DNA of 49,954 nt from Gordonia alkanivorans NBRC 16433 (GCF_000225505.1 NZ_BACI01000093.1:1-49954), one strand, 5' to 3'. Shown: positions 1-8,759, numbered from the stretch's first letter. Translations and numbers: made by a program. The notes: generated from the sequence alone by a model not told the origin.

Positions 1-27
1 AGGTCAGAGGGTATTTCCACCAAATCA

Positions 28-48
28 CTTACGTTTAGACTTACGTCT
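28..48. repeat. Paired integrase arm-type repeat, left end
   Basis: Two direct copies of CTTACGTYT (28-36 and 40-48) are spaced 12 bp start to start. The same pair with the same spacing occurs at 49830-49850, just upstream of the integrase start. TAGAC(ttac)GTCTA at 36-49 also makes a small inverted repeat. Paired short direct repeats on both sides of a core are the usual arrangement of arm-type sites for tyrosine integrases; the assignment here is inferred. Confidence 0.6.
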
Positions 49-116
49 ATCGCAGCGAAACAGCTACGCTCCCGCAGAGCATATGCAGAGGCCCACACAC
101 CCCTGAGACGAAGAAA

Positions 117-151
117 CCGCCCCCACTCTCCGACGTGAAGAGTGGGGGCGG
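117..151 (-). terminator. Rho-independent terminator ending the late operon
   Basis: A perfect 12-bp GC-rich stem (117-128 with 140-151, sequence CCGCCCCCACTC and its complement) encloses an 11-base loop. Read on the minus strand it is followed by TTTCTT. It lies downstream of the last minor tail gene (stop at 242) and should end the leftward late transcript before the putative attachment region. Confidence 0.85.
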
Positions 152-241
152 GGGGTTCCGACTTTGATGGGACTTTGAGGGACGTGACAGAGTGTCGCCT
201 GCCCCAAAGTCAACCGCCCTCATCGGGGGTTATGAGCGGGG

Positions 242-1138
242 TCAGATGGTGGTTGGGTCGGTGAAGGTGTCGCTCGCGTATCGGCCGCCCGTGCCGAACG
301 CGGCGGCATACTCGGCGGCGTCGATCGCATCCGCCTCGTCATACGCCTGCGCCACCGACAGGCCGAGTTCAGCAGCGGCGACGGTCAGATCGACGAGCTG
401 GCAGGCGTAAACGATCGTCGAGGGCGCGTGGTCCTCGTTGCCGGTCATGACATTGCCCAGTTCGATGAGCCGTGACGACAGCACCGACGCGCCCCACACA
501 GTGTCGTTGCGGCCGGTGATACCGAGTGCCACCCGATACGAGCCCACCCCTGAGGACAGGGCGCCGATGGTGCGGTTGATGTAGTTCGGGCTGGTGGTGC
601 CGGGGTTGGTCGCCACATTGCCCGAGGAGGCGTAGTAGGCCGACAGCCAGCCGGTGTGGACGGTGGAGTGCTCACGACGCAGGCCGGCCACCGGCACAGC
701 GGTGGGGCCAGATCCGATGGTGCGGGCGCGGGTGGCGCGCGCCCACGCCGACAGGTACAGGGCGTGGGTGCTGTTGGCGTTGAGGTACTCCTGTAGTTGA
801 GTGCTCATGTGGGCCAGCACCGACTCCCCGGCGACGGTGCCGGTCTTCTTGGCGATGACGTGCAACCCGCCCTTGGCGGTGCGTTCGACCATGCCGGTAG
901 CGGCCGACACAGTGTTCGCAATCGACAGCGCAGCAGTGCCGTCGGTGGTGGCGAGCAACGACCGCAGCGGGTCGGCCGCCAGGTTCGGCAGCGAGGTAGG
1001 CACACCGGCACCCCAGGGGCCGGCGGCGTGGGTGGCGTCGACAAGCACCAGCGATCCCGCGTTGAGGCGCGGATCGGCGTACAGTTTGGGTCCGGTGAAC
1101 GAGGCATCGGGCGAGCGGAGAACAAGGGTCTGTGCCAT
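242..1138 (-). CDS. Minor tail protein (last gene of late operon)
   Basis: This 298-residue protein has no catalytic motif I recognise. It is rich in Ala, Thr, Ser and Gly and reads as a globular structural protein. It follows two other large minor tail genes with a 12-bp gap and precedes the terminator at 117-151, so a role in the tail tip or host adsorption is inferred from position. The ATG start at 1138 is preceded by GGACCC only, a weak ribosome binding site, so translation may be coupled to the gene upstream. The product class is reasonable but not proven. Confidence 0.6.
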   Translation of the reverse strand: MAQTLVLRSPDASFTGPKLYADPRLNAGSLVLVDATHAAGPWGAGVPTSLPNLAADPLRSLLATTDGTAALSIANTVSAATGMVERTAKGGLHVIAKKTGTVAGESVLAHMSTQLQEYLNANSTHALYLSAWARATRARTIGSGPTAVPVAGLRREHSTVHTGWLSAYYASSGNVATNPGTTSPNYINRTIGALSSGVGSYRVALGITGRNDTVWGASVLSSRLIELGNVMTGNEDHAPSTIVYACQLVDLTVAAAELGLSVAQAYDEADAIDAAEYAAAFGTGGRYASDTFTDPTTI

Positions 1139-1150
1139 GGGTCCGGGTCC

Positions 1151-3280
1151 TTATCGGTTGTTGGAGCTTCGCAGCCATCCGGCGGCGAGGAAGTAGTCGT
1201 AGCTTTCGAGGTCGAACCACATGACGAGGGGTCCACGACCTCGGGCGGTGAGCGGCCGGATGATCGGATACTTGCTGGTGGCGAGCACCTTCGAGCGGGT
1301 CGTCCCGCTGCGTCCGGTCCAGTACCGTTCCAGGCGACCACCGGGGTTGAGATTGCGGGCGACATAGACGGTGTCGTCGGTGGCGGGTGAGTCGAAGGCC
1401 ATGCCGCACAGATAGTTCGCCTCGGCGGTGTAGCCGAAGCGTGGTCCGGCCGCCACCACCGCAGTGCTGGTACCGGCCTGCACATCGAAGACGCGGTAGG
1501 TGGCGTTGTCGGGTTGCCCGGTCGGCCATTCGGCGTAGGCGATACGCGGCTTGTACGGGCCATCGGAGACGTAGAACAGGCGTCGATCGACGGCTGAGTC
1601 GTGGGCGAGTGCGGGCGTGACGGCGGGACTGGTCTGGTTGCCGTTGAGTTCGAGGTCTTCGGTAGCAGTGAGCACATTCAGGGTGATCGTCCCGAACGGG
1701 TTGGTGACCGCTCCGGTGACGACGTCGATTTCGAGGTACCAGACGTGATTGTCGGGCTGGGCGGGATTGTGGTACATCGCCGCCCGAATCTTCTGGTTAC
1801 CCGAGGCGACACGTGCGTCGGCGAAGCTGCCGTAGAACTGCCCGCCCGACGACTTCGCGAAGAACAGGGTCGACAGGGGTGTGACGGCCCGGGTGGCCTG
1901 GTTGACCGAGAACCGGGCGAACCGCCAGTTGCTACCCGGTGACCGCACCGGCACCCAGAACAGCATGTCTGTGTCGGTAGACCCCGACGTGATGGGGATG
2001 GGTGAGCCGTAGGAGACGGTGTCACCGACGTCGATGGTGGTGACCGGCGAGTCCTGAAACGACGCCACATCCCCTGGTGCGGCAACCGCGACCCGCAGCA
2101 GGTTGTCCCCGGCGTGGTGTTGCCACACCATGACGCCGCAGCGGGTGTCGTCGGCCATCCAGTGACCGGGCGCGCAGTGATCGTCGATCGCGAACGCGAC
2201 GGTGTCGCCGACGATCACATCAGCGGTGACGCCCATGCCGGGCCGCCACTCTCCGGCATGAATCGTGCCGTCGGTGGAGCCGTACAACGTCCATACCAGC
2301 CGACCGCCCACCCACGTGTAGGCGTCCTTGATCCACCACTCGTGGATGAGATTGCGGGCCTGCATCTGTGACAGGTCCATGCGGGCTTTGATGGCGTCGG
2401 CGGTGCGCTGCGGTGGGGTGCCGTCGCCCATGACGCCGAGATAGGATTTGCGGCCCTGCCCGTCGACGTGGGTGAACGATTCGAGTCCGTTGGTGACTGT
2501 CGTTTCGACACCGACGTCGGCGATCGCTTCGGTGATCGCCCCGGATTCGAGCACCGCCTGCCCGACGGCGGTCTTGGTGCGGGTGGGCATGGTGCCGTCG
2601 AGGCGCACGCCGAGCCATGAGGTGCGACCCTGTGCGTCGAGGTGGGTGAGGGCTTCGCCGGTCGCGCCGGTTTCGACGCCGATCTCGTTGACGACGGATT
2701 CGACGGCACCGGCGTCGAGTCCGCCGGCGGCGATCGTCCACGCCGCCTCTTCGGTGGTGTCGAACGAGGCTCGTGAGGTGCCCGCGGTGGTGCGGGTGCC
2801 GGTCTTGCCGTTGGGCAGCAGCACCGGGACGCCCGCCGCGTAGGCGGTAGTGGCCTTCCATACCGGGGCATATGTGCTGTCGAGAACCGTTCTGGCCGCC
2901 GAGTCGGGGTCGGAGAGGATGCCTTCCACGAGGGGTTCTGTGACTTCGGTGTTGACGTTCGCTGCCATCCACGCTGTCACCGCCTGCGACAGTGTGGTCA
3001 CCGGAGCATTCCCGGGCAGATTGTGAACGATCAGATCCTTGAGGTTCGCCGACGTCGTCACATCGAACGGCATCGGCTTGTTCGCGATGCCGTACACCTC
3101 CCACGGCCCCTCCGGCAACACCACCGACCCCTGCACATTCGTCGACGCCGACACCCTCCGCACCGAATCCCGCGGATTCACAATCTCCCCCGACGGAGTC
3201 GTGAACGAACCACGAGGAACGAACCGCAACATCGGTTTCTGACCGGCGGGACCCTCCACCGTAAACGTGATCGTAGGCAT
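1151..3280 (-). CDS. Minor tail protein with internal repeat and propeller-like C-terminus
   Basis: This protein has about 709 residues. I choose the ATG at 3280 because AAGGAG lies just upstream; the TTG at 3283 is the alternative. The N-terminal 100 residues resemble a small beta domain. Residues about 210-310 contain two related segments with the pattern H-x-D-x-QGR-x-S-x-LGV followed by DGT-x-P-x-RT. The C-terminal 350 residues are Trp/Tyr-rich with repeated strand-turn patterns, compatible with a beta-propeller or receptor-binding fold. It lies between two other tail genes. Receptor binding or tail-fibre function is inferred from position and size. Confidence 0.65.
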   Translation of the reverse strand: MPTITFTVEGPAGQKPMLRFVPRGSFTTPSGEIVNPRDSVRRVSASTNVQGSVVLPEGPWEVYGIANKPMPFDVTTSANLKDLIVHNLPGNAPVTTLSQAVTAWMAANVNTEVTEPLVEGILSDPDSAARTVLDSTYAPVWKATTAYAAGVPVLLPNGKTGTRTTAGTSRASFDTTEEAAWTIAAGGLDAGAVESVVNEIGVETGATGEALTHLDAQGRTSWLGVRLDGTMPTRTKTAVGQAVLESGAITEAIADVGVETTVTNGLESFTHVDGQGRKSYLGVMGDGTPPQRTADAIKARMDLSQMQARNLIHEWWIKDAYTWVGGRLVWTLYGSTDGTIHAGEWRPGMGVTADVIVGDTVAFAIDDHCAPGHWMADDTRCGVMVWQHHAGDNLLRVAVAAPGDVASFQDSPVTTIDVGDTVSYGSPIPITSGSTDTDMLFWVPVRSPGSNWRFARFSVNQATRAVTPLSTLFFAKSSGGQFYGSFADARVASGNQKIRAAMYHNPAQPDNHVWYLEIDVVTGAVTNPFGTITLNVLTATEDLELNGNQTSPAVTPALAHDSAVDRRLFYVSDGPYKPRIAYAEWPTGQPDNATYRVFDVQAGTSTAVVAAGPRFGYTAEANYLCGMAFDSPATDDTVYVARNLNPGGRLERYWTGRSGTTRSKVLATSKYPIIRPLTARGRGPLVMWFDLESYDYFLAAGWLRSSNNR

Positions 3281-3291
3281 CAAAGCTCCTT

Positions 3292-5199
3292 CTAGACGGT
3301 GATGTCGCGGGCGACGAAGTTGTCGAGTTCGCCGGAGGGGTAGAACGCGGCGCCGTTGACGACGACAGCGACGCGGCGGCGGCCGATCCCGTCCGGGACG
3401 ATCCCGGTGGTGTCGGCCCAGTCGGCGATGGGTTCTGTGGTGTTGGGGTCGCCGTAGAACACTTCGTAGATGTAGTGGGTGTCATCTTCGGATCGCCTGG
3501 GCCGCAGCGTGTATCGGCCCGATCCTGGTGCGGGGACGGTGGATCGGGTGGTGCGCGAACTGTACGACCCGGTCTGGACGTAGACGCCGTTCTCGTTGGC
3601 GGTCAGCCAGATCCCCGCGCTGAGGCTGGATGTACATCGACCACCAGCCCCCGCGACCTGATATTCGTCGACGTCTCCGTCGAGCCACAGATCGAATCCG
3701 ACCTCGAAGTAGTCGGAGTTCAACGACTGCACCCGCATCGCGGCGCCGGAGTTGGTGGATAGGCCGCTAGTGGTGTGCTTGACTCGGCCGTTTTCGATCT
3801 TGATGTTGCCGAACGTCTTGTACTCGGGGCCGAAGCTCGACCGGTTGAAGTCGTCGACGATGACGACGGGGATGCTGGTCTGTCCGACGTCGAGGCCGAG
3901 ACCGACGAACGGGGTGGGGCCGCCGTACATGGCGTCACGCTGCGCGGTCGTCAGGCCCGCCGGGACGGGGGTGGTGGACGGGTTGCGGCCCGATCCGGGC
4001 GAGTACGGGCGCATCCCGGTGATTGGTGTGGCGTAGGGGAAGTTGACGCCCGCGATGTGTACGGTGCCGGTGCCGGTCATGCGGAACTGGATGTCGATCA
4101 CGTCGTCGATGTCGGAGATGATGGACGCCCCGTCCATGAGGTGTTGCATCCACGCGATCGACGTGACGAGCTCGCCGGCGAGGTCCGGTGACGAGTAGAT
4201 GACCGGCCCGACAGACCCGTCGGGTTCCTGCCGGAACACGTCGACGTGGAAGGTACTGACGGTGCCGGACTTGTACGCCATCCAGCTCAACACTTTCCGC
4301 TCGGTGGCACTGTCGATAATGACCGACGCCCACGGCGCGTACGACGCCGTCGCATTCACGACAGGCGGATTGGTGGACAGCGTCGTCGTATGCACGTGGT
4401 TCGGTGCAGAGGCGTTCAGCGTCGACCCGCTGTGGCGGTGGTTGTCCGGCCCGCCCGCGTAACCGGTGTTGCCTGTGATGTCGACCGTGTGCGAGCCACC
4501 ACCGATGGAGATGGTCGCCATGCTGAGGTTCATCTCCGAGAACGGGAACGACACACACGCTGTCCGGTCCGGGCCGGTCTCGTGCAGCGGCCGGCCGCTG
4601 CGAACTGAGATGACCTGCTGGAAGTAGGTGACTTGAGTACCGACGGATACAACAGTTTCCGCAGCATCCACCGCGGTCTCGTTGGTGTCCTTCAACCACC
4701 CAGCCAACGCATTCTCAACAGCGTCACCCACGATAGGGATGCCACCGATCAACTGCGCCAGAATGCGCAGCGGCAGACGGATCAACGCCGGGATCAGGTT
4801 GTCCTGGATCTCCTCCAGCGTGTCGTAGTCGTCCGGGTCGCCATCCACAATCCACGCCAACAGATACGAGAGCGGCGTGAAGATCAACGCCTGCAACACC
4901 GGCCGCAACCCGAAGAACCCATTCACCCGCGCCCGCAGATCCTCCGGACCCTGAATGTCGGCAGGGTCAGCGGTCGCCACATCCTCGGTGAACGCGGCGA
5001 ACTGATTGACCACAGTCCCCAGCGGGCCGTTCACATTCGCAGGGTTGCCGGCCAAGCCGTCGTCGACCTGACCGGGGAACCTACCCGCGGCGAGATCACG
5101 GAACTTCGCCGCAGACGGATTCTGCAGGGTCTCACCAAGCTGCCCGGGTGTGACCACACCCTGAGGTAGATCCTCCGGATTCGTCTCATGGAACGGCAA
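3292..5199 (-). CDS. Minor tail protein
   Basis: This is a 635-residue structural protein. The N-terminal third includes a hydrophobic stretch (about residues 100-150, LIFTPLSYLLAWIV) and amphipathic helices. The rest is beta-rich with Gly, Thr and Ser and looks like a lectin-like tail-fibre module (GGGSHTVDITGN, DNHRHSG). The open frame begins with TTG at 5199 without a good ribosome site; a GTG at codon 16 follows GGAGGA and is an alternative. The HNH gene immediately upstream may have displaced the original translation signals. A role in host recognition is inferred from its place in the tail operon. Confidence 0.65.
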   Translation of the reverse strand: MPFHETNPEDLPQGVVTPGQLGETLQNPSAAKFRDLAAGRFPGQVDDGLAGNPANVNGPLGTVVNQFAAFTEDVATADPADIQGPEDLRARVNGFFGLRPVLQALIFTPLSYLLAWIVDGDPDDYDTLEEIQDNLIPALIRLPLRILAQLIGGIPIVGDAVENALAGWLKDTNETAVDAAETVVSVGTQVTYFQQVISVRSGRPLHETGPDRTACVSFPFSEMNLSMATISIGGGSHTVDITGNTGYAGGPDNHRHSGSTLNASAPNHVHTTTLSTNPPVVNATASYAPWASVIIDSATERKVLSWMAYKSGTVSTFHVDVFRQEPDGSVGPVIYSSPDLAGELVTSIAWMQHLMDGASIISDIDDVIDIQFRMTGTGTVHIAGVNFPYATPITGMRPYSPGSGRNPSTTPVPAGLTTAQRDAMYGGPTPFVGLGLDVGQTSIPVVIVDDFNRSSFGPEYKTFGNIKIENGRVKHTTSGLSTNSGAAMRVQSLNSDYFEVGFDLWLDGDVDEYQVAGAGGRCTSSLSAGIWLTANENGVYVQTGSYSSRTTRSTVPAPGSGRYTLRPRRSEDDTHYIYEVFYGDPNTTEPIADWADTTGIVPDGIGRRRVAVVVNGAAFYPSGELDNFVARDITV

Positions 5200-5225
5200 A
5201 TTTGGGAGCGTAATGACCCATCACC

Positions 5226-5765
5226 TCACTTCAGACCGGCCGCGTAACGCTCGCGACAGTTGTCCTTGTTGCATTGGCGGCAGTACCGGCTACGGCGTCC
5301 TGGCCGGTCAGGTCGGACGGTGTAGAGCGTGTTTGTCTCGTCGTACGGGTGGCCCTTGGGGCAGCGAGTCTTTGAGGTCTCGTGGTTGGTGCCATGGCGC
5401 ACGGAGTCCAAGCGATTCTCGGAGGCCGTGTCGTACCGCAGGTTGGTGAGACGGTTATCGGTCGCGTCGCCATTGTTGTGACAGGTGTGGAAGCCTGCGG
5501 GTAGAGGTCCCACGAATGCCAGCATCACCAATCGGTGAATGAGCATCACACTCATCTGGTTGTCGCGGCTCATCGTGACTCTGAGGTACCCGGTGCTCTT
5601 ATGGAGCGATCCCTTCAACACTCGCCCAGGAACCCTACGGAGAATGCCCGGATACCGTCCCTGGACGAACCTTTCGAGGCTCTTCACACGACCCTGGTCA
5701 CTGACCTCGTAGAGACCTTCCCAGCCGGGAATTGCGCGCCATTCTTCGACAGGGGTAGCGTTCAC
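5226..5765 (-). CDS. NUMOD4-HNH homing endonuclease
   Basis: The 179-residue protein starts like NUMOD4 proteins (EEWRAIPGWEGLYEVSDQGR), has the central HNH signature (LIHRLVMLAFVGPLPAG, then HNNGDATDNRLTNL), and ends in a Cys-rich finger (CPKGHPYDETN ... YCRQCNKDNC). NUMOD4-HNH proteins are free-standing site-specific nucleases that move between phages. The GTG start at 5765 is preceded by GGAGG at good spacing. The gene sits between lysB and the minor tail genes and breaks an otherwise compact operon, as expected for a mobile insertion. A 10-bp hairpin precedes it. Confidence 0.85.
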   Translation of the reverse strand: MNATPVEEWRAIPGWEGLYEVSDQGRVKSLERFVQGRYPGILRRVPGRVLKGSLHKSTGYLRVTMSRDNQMSVMLIHRLVMLAFVGPLPAGFHTCHNNGDATDNRLTNLRYDTASENRLDSVRHGTNHETSKTRCPKGHPYDETNTLYTVRPDRPGRRSRYCRQCNKDNCRERYAAGLK

Positions 5766-5803
5766 CGCTAGCCCTCCTCTGCTGTAATCAGATGGATGGG
5801 TCA

Positions 5804-5837
5804 GGAGGCGCAGAGTGTTGGTAGCACCTGCGCCTCC
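5804..5837. other. 10-bp hairpin ahead of the NUMOD4-HNH gene
   Basis: GGAGGCGCAG (5804-5813) and CTGCGCCTCC (5828-5837) form a perfect 10-bp stem with a 14-base loop in the 112-bp gap between lysB and the HNH gene. No U-tract follows on either strand, so it is not a standard terminator. On the minus strand a TACAAT hexamer lies just before it. It could be an attenuator, an RNA processing site, or part of the endonuclease insertion. Confidence 0.5.
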
Positions 5838-5877
5838 GCTTCAATTGTACTGTGCCGCAGCGATTTATTTGGCAGGG

Positions 5878-6582
5878 TCATGCCGCCCTCTCGATCATGC
5901 GGGCCAGGCGAGTCGCGTGGCCGTGGCGGGCGTAGTCGGTGGTGTGCTGTGTGCCCCACACGTAGTCGCGCGCGGCGATCAACGATGCGATGAAGTCTGG
6001 CCGCCGCCACCACTCCGACGGGCCATCCGTTACCGCGTCGGCGATGCTGTCGAGCCACCGCAGGGCTGACGCCTGATCGCGCACCGACATGAACTCGGCG
6101 ACATCCCACGCTGACCGCAACGGTGCGTCCTTGTGGATGTCGGCGATCGGATCACCCGGCGCCCACACCGACAACAACTTCCGCGGCAGAGTGAGCCGGT
6201 CGGCGATCCCGCCACGAGCCCCGCGATGCAGCGGCTCGTGGGGGTTGCCCATCGCTGCCACCGCCCGTACGTCGAGCTCGGGACGCTTCGGCAGGATCTC
6301 GCGTGCGAACTTGTACGCGACCATCGCGCCCTGGCTGTAGCCGCCGACGATCGCCGGATACCGCGACGCGTGGACAGCAGCGGCCATTGTGCGCGCGCCG
6401 GCCTCGATCGACTCAGCCGCCGACATGTGGTGTGCGCCGGTCGCCGGACCGAACATGCCGGGGTAGCTGACGTAGGTGAACTTCACCGACGGATTTAGGC
6501 TCCGGCGCAACGCCTCCGACGCCGGAGACCCACCCCTGCCAGCCCACGTACCGTCACACCACAGCAGCTCGATCACGGGCAT
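5878..6582 (-). CDS. lysB: LysB-type mycolylarabinogalactan esterase
   Basis: This 234-residue alpha/beta-hydrolase carries the nucleophile elbow GYSQG (residues 81-85, Ser83), the pattern of mycobacteriophage LysB and cutinase-like esterases. Asp144 in WAPGDP and a C-terminal His (213, 220 or 222) are candidate partners of the triad. LysB cleaves the ester bond joining mycolic acids to arabinogalactan so that the outer mycomembrane fails during lysis. It points to a mycolate-bearing host. The ATG at 6582 overlaps the stop of the preceding membrane-protein gene by one base, placing it in the lysis cassette. No signal peptide is seen, as is usual for LysB. Confidence 0.85.
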   Translation of the reverse strand: MPVIELLWCDGTWAGRGGSPASEALRRSLNPSVKFTYVSYPGMFGPATGAHHMSAAESIEAGARTMAAAVHASRYPAIVGGYSQGAMVAYKFAREILPKRPELDVRAVAAMGNPHEPLHRGARGGIADRLTLPRKLLSVWAPGDPIADIHKDAPLRSAWDVAEFMSVRDQASALRWLDSIADAVTDGPSEWWRRPDFIASLIAARDYVWGTQHTTDYARHGHATRLARMIERAA

Positions 6583-6971
6583 CAGTCGTTCATCCCCTCG
6601 ACCTCGGCCGGCGGGTCGATCTCGTTGTCGACGAGCTTCCGTCGAGCCCGCGCGACGTAGGTGCGCAGCGCGAGCACCACATGATCGAGACGCCCGATGG
6701 TGCGATCACGCTGGCGTAGGCGCTCCTTCAGCTCTGCCAGCTCGGCTTCGTAGTCGGCGATGATCCGCGAGTGCTTCGCCCGCGCCTGGTCGTTGTCGCG
6801 GTCGCGGGCCTCCCTTTCCTTCGCGAGGTCGGCCTCAAGCTCATCAATCCGGGCGTGCAGCTTGGCGATGTCGTCGAGCTTCACCTTCGAGCGCGTCGCC
6901 AGCACACCAGTCACGAGCGCACCGATGGCAGCGAGGAGACCTCCGAAAGAGGCGATCAGTTCAGGGCTCAC
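6582..6971 (-). CDS. Lysis-cassette membrane protein with coiled coil
   Basis: This 129-residue protein has an N-terminal transmembrane segment (about residues 5-25, LIASFGGLLAAIGALVTGVL) followed by a long charged coiled coil (about residues 30-95, rich in Glu, Lys, Arg and Ala) and a short acidic tail. One membrane anchor plus a coiled coil, next to holin and lysB, resembles the second membrane proteins of actinophage lysis cassettes, sometimes likened to spanins. That function is inferred only. The start overlaps the upstream four-helix gene by four bases and the stop overlaps lysB by one. Confidence 0.7.
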   Translation of the reverse strand: MSPELIASFGGLLAAIGALVTGVLATRSKVKLDDIAKLHARIDELEADLAKEREARDRDNDQARAKHSRIIADYEAELAELKERLRQRDRTIGRLDHVVLALRTYVARARRKLVDNEIDPPAEVEGMND

Positions 6972-7357
6972 CGACAGTTCCTTTCCGCGTCACCACGGGC
7001 GATCGCAATATGCAAGATCGCCATGAAGCCCGCGAACGTCCCGTGGACTACAGGAACCGGCGGCTCAGTCAGAACAGCGGAGAAGAGGATGCATCCGGCG
7101 TAGAACGCCAGGAACCCCGACGTAGCGATGTGGGCGAAGATGAACCCGCGCCTGCGCACGACGGCAAGGAGTAGCGCCAGTCCGGTGAGGAGGAATCCGA
7201 AGAACCACATGGGGCCAATGGATTCCACCCAGACGACAGCTGAGACTTGGCCGGGCTGCAATGGTCGGCGCACCAACTCCTCGGGGGAGATGTAGAGCAC
7301 GCCGACCGCCACCTGCATGCAGCCGGTGACCGCGGCCATCAGCCGCGCGCCGAGCAT
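6968..7357 (-). CDS. Four-helix membrane protein of lysis cassette
   Basis: This 129-residue protein has about four hydrophobic segments (roughly residues 5-25, 45-67, 72-90 and 100-120), consistent with a polytopic inner membrane protein. It lies between the r1t-like holin and the coiled-coil membrane protein. It may be a second holin or a holin regulator; position is the main argument. The ATG at 7357 follows the tandem duplication at 7361-7404, which has altered the end of the holin gene. Confidence 0.65.
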   Translation of the reverse strand: MLGARLMAAVTGCMQVAVGVLYISPEELVRRPLQPGQVSAVVWVESIGPMWFFGFLLTGLALLLAVVRRRGFIFAHIATSGFLAFYAGCILFSAVLTEPPVPVVHGTFAGFMAILHIAIARGDAERNCR

Positions 7358-7360
7358 CAG

Positions 7361-7404
7361 TCGAGAGGCTTCTCAGGCGTCGAGAGGCTTCTCAGGCGTC
7401 GAGA
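7361..7404. repeat. 19-bp tandem duplication at holin stop codon
   Basis: TCGAGAGGCTTCTCAGGCG is repeated exactly at 7361-7379 and 7380-7398, followed by a partial third copy (TCGAGA). It covers the holin stop codon. Without one copy the holin would end in PEKPLD and its TGA would overlap the ATG of the next gene, the usual junction in this operon. Confidence 0.9.
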
Positions 7405-7612
7405 CTGCTGACGCAGTGCCGGGCGTGCCGAAGTTTGCCGACGCGATCGACGTCAGCACCGAGACGAGAGTTGCGGTCCCGACGATGGCGCCGGTGGCAG
7501 CCCAATCGACCGACACCACAGTGACGTCGGCGACGAACACACCGAGGGCGGACTGTGCGGCGGTCTTCACCGCGCGCTCGGCGGCATCCTTGAGGAACTG
7601 GGGGCTGAACAT
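7373..7612 (-). CDS. Holin, r1t family-like
   Basis: This 79-residue protein begins MFSPQFLKDAAERAVKTAAQ, the amphipathic N-terminus typical of r1t-type holins. Two hydrophobic segments follow (about residues 21-38 and 43-62), then a short polar tail. Holins of this family accumulate in the cytoplasmic membrane and release the endolysin. The ATG at 7612 has AAGGAG nine bases upstream. It lies immediately downstream of the endolysin gene. The last codons have been changed by the tandem duplication, but the transmembrane part is intact. Confidence 0.85.
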   Translation of the reverse strand: MFSPQFLKDAAERAVKTAAQSALGVFVADVTVVSVDWAATGAIVGTATLVSVLTSIASANFGTPGTASAVSTPEKPLDA

Positions 7613-7638
7613 GACGAATCTCCTTCTGTGAGTGCGGC

Positions 7639-8739
7639 TCAGGCCGCGATGAGGTCGACTGCTTCGACGGCCAGCGGGACGCCGGCCGCGTTGACGAGCG
7701 TGAGATCCTTCGCGGCTGCGCCGATCTTCTTCACCGCGCCTGACGGGTCCCACTCGAGGACGCCGTGCTCGAAGGTCTGGTACTTGCCGCCGGTGCCGTT
7801 CGGGATCTCGTCGGACGTCGGCCAGCCGAGAGGGCCTTTCTCGTAGCCCTCGAGCGCCCACCGCTGGCCGATGACACCTTTGACGACGTGGTGATCTTGG
7901 CCATCCTTGCGATACAGCACGCCGCCCTGGAACGACTGGACCGCACCGTCGGCGAGCTTTGTGAAGTCTCGGACCGGGAAGCCGAGTTCACCGGTCTCCC
8001 ACTTCCGGTCTGCGTACGCCTCGAACAGGCCGCCGTGCGGGATCGCATGGGCGCCGGTCGCCGGGTGGAAGTAGATGTGCGCGTTGTCGTACTCGACGAA
8101 CCGGCCCTTGCCGTCACGGCCGACCGGGCGCTCACCCGCGGCGCCGGCCTTCGCCTTGCGCACGCCGACCCACGGATTCTCCTTGGCCTCGAGCTCGATC
8201 ATGTTGATGATCACGAGCGGCTTATCCGGCGCCTGCAGGAGGCGCTGACGGAACAGCTTCATGTCGAGATTGCCCGGGTCCCACTTGCCCTGGATCGCGC
8301 CGTACTCCTTGTGCGCGACGACCTTGTTCCACGGGTTGCCGAGGCGCTTGTTGATCGCGCGCACCACCTTCAGATAGGCGCCGTACTGGGCGTCCGACCA
8401 TGCCGCGGTGCCGTTGTGGGCGGCCTCGATGCCGATGGTGACGGCGTTGCCGTTGTTGGCGGGGATGCCCGGCCATGATCCGGTGCCGGCGTGCCAGGCC
8501 ACTCCGACGCCGCACAGCGTGACGACGCCGTTCGCCGCGAGGTGCAGCTGTGACGCGAGGCCGAGCGAGGAGTGCTGCGCGATGCCCTGCGGTGTCTCGC
8601 CGAACGAGCCGGTGTGGTGCATGAATGGACCCCAGATGGTGCCGAAGTCGCCGTGGCCGCGCTCGAACGCGCCGGGGTAGATGTCGCAGCGCAGACCTTC
8701 GGCGCGTAGTACGTCGGGGAGCCAAACGGGATCAGCCAT
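7639..8739 (-). CDS. lysA: Endolysin: N-acetylmuramoyl-L-alanine amidase with LGFP-like repeats
   Basis: Residues about 5-160 match the amidase_2/PGRP fold: MHHTGS with His41/His42, AWHAGTGSW at 82-90, VTIGIEAAHNG, and VAHKEY with His143. Zn-binding histidines are therefore visible. The C-terminal half carries LGFP-type cell-wall-binding repeats (ELGFPVRDF, GPLGWPTSDE), seen in secreted proteins of mycolate-bearing actinobacteria. The enzyme should cut the amide bond between MurNAc and L-Ala. The start ATG at 8739 is fixed by AAGGAGG, which lies within a small palindrome (8744-8759). It precedes the holin by 26 bp. Confidence 0.9.
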   Translation of the reverse strand: MADPVWLPDVLRAEGLRCDIYPGAFERGHGDFGTIWGPFMHHTGSFGETPQGIAQHSSLGLASQLHLAANGVVTLCGVGVAWHAGTGSWPGIPANNGNAVTIGIEAAHNGTAAWSDAQYGAYLKVVRAINKRLGNPWNKVVAHKEYGAIQGKWDPGNLDMKLFRQRLLQAPDKPLVIINMIELEAKENPWVGVRKAKAGAAGERPVGRDGKGRFVEYDNAHIYFHPATGAHAIPHGGLFEAYADRKWETGELGFPVRDFTKLADGAVQSFQGGVLYRKDGQDHHVVKGVIGQRWALEGYEKGPLGWPTSDEIPNGTGGKYQTFEHGVLEWDPSGAVKKIGAAAKDLTLVNAAGVPLAVEAVDLIAA

Positions 8740-8743
8740 GGTT

Positions 8744-8759
8744 ATGCCTCCTTAGGCAT
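8744..8759 (-). promoter_or_regulatory. Palindrome enclosing the endolysin ribosome binding site
   Basis: ATGCCT-AAGG-AGGCAT is a perfect 6-bp inverted repeat whose loop and right arm contain AAGGAGG, the ribosome binding site of the endolysin. The same bases form a five-codon open frame (MPKEA, then TAA) ending four bases before the endolysin ATG. Either feature could tune endolysin translation; this is inference. Confidence 0.5.

Noticed and set aside
797..1390. Plus-strand open frames over the left minor tail genes
   Set aside because: Gly/Arg-rich composition and antisense position match shadow frames; no start signals or promoter.
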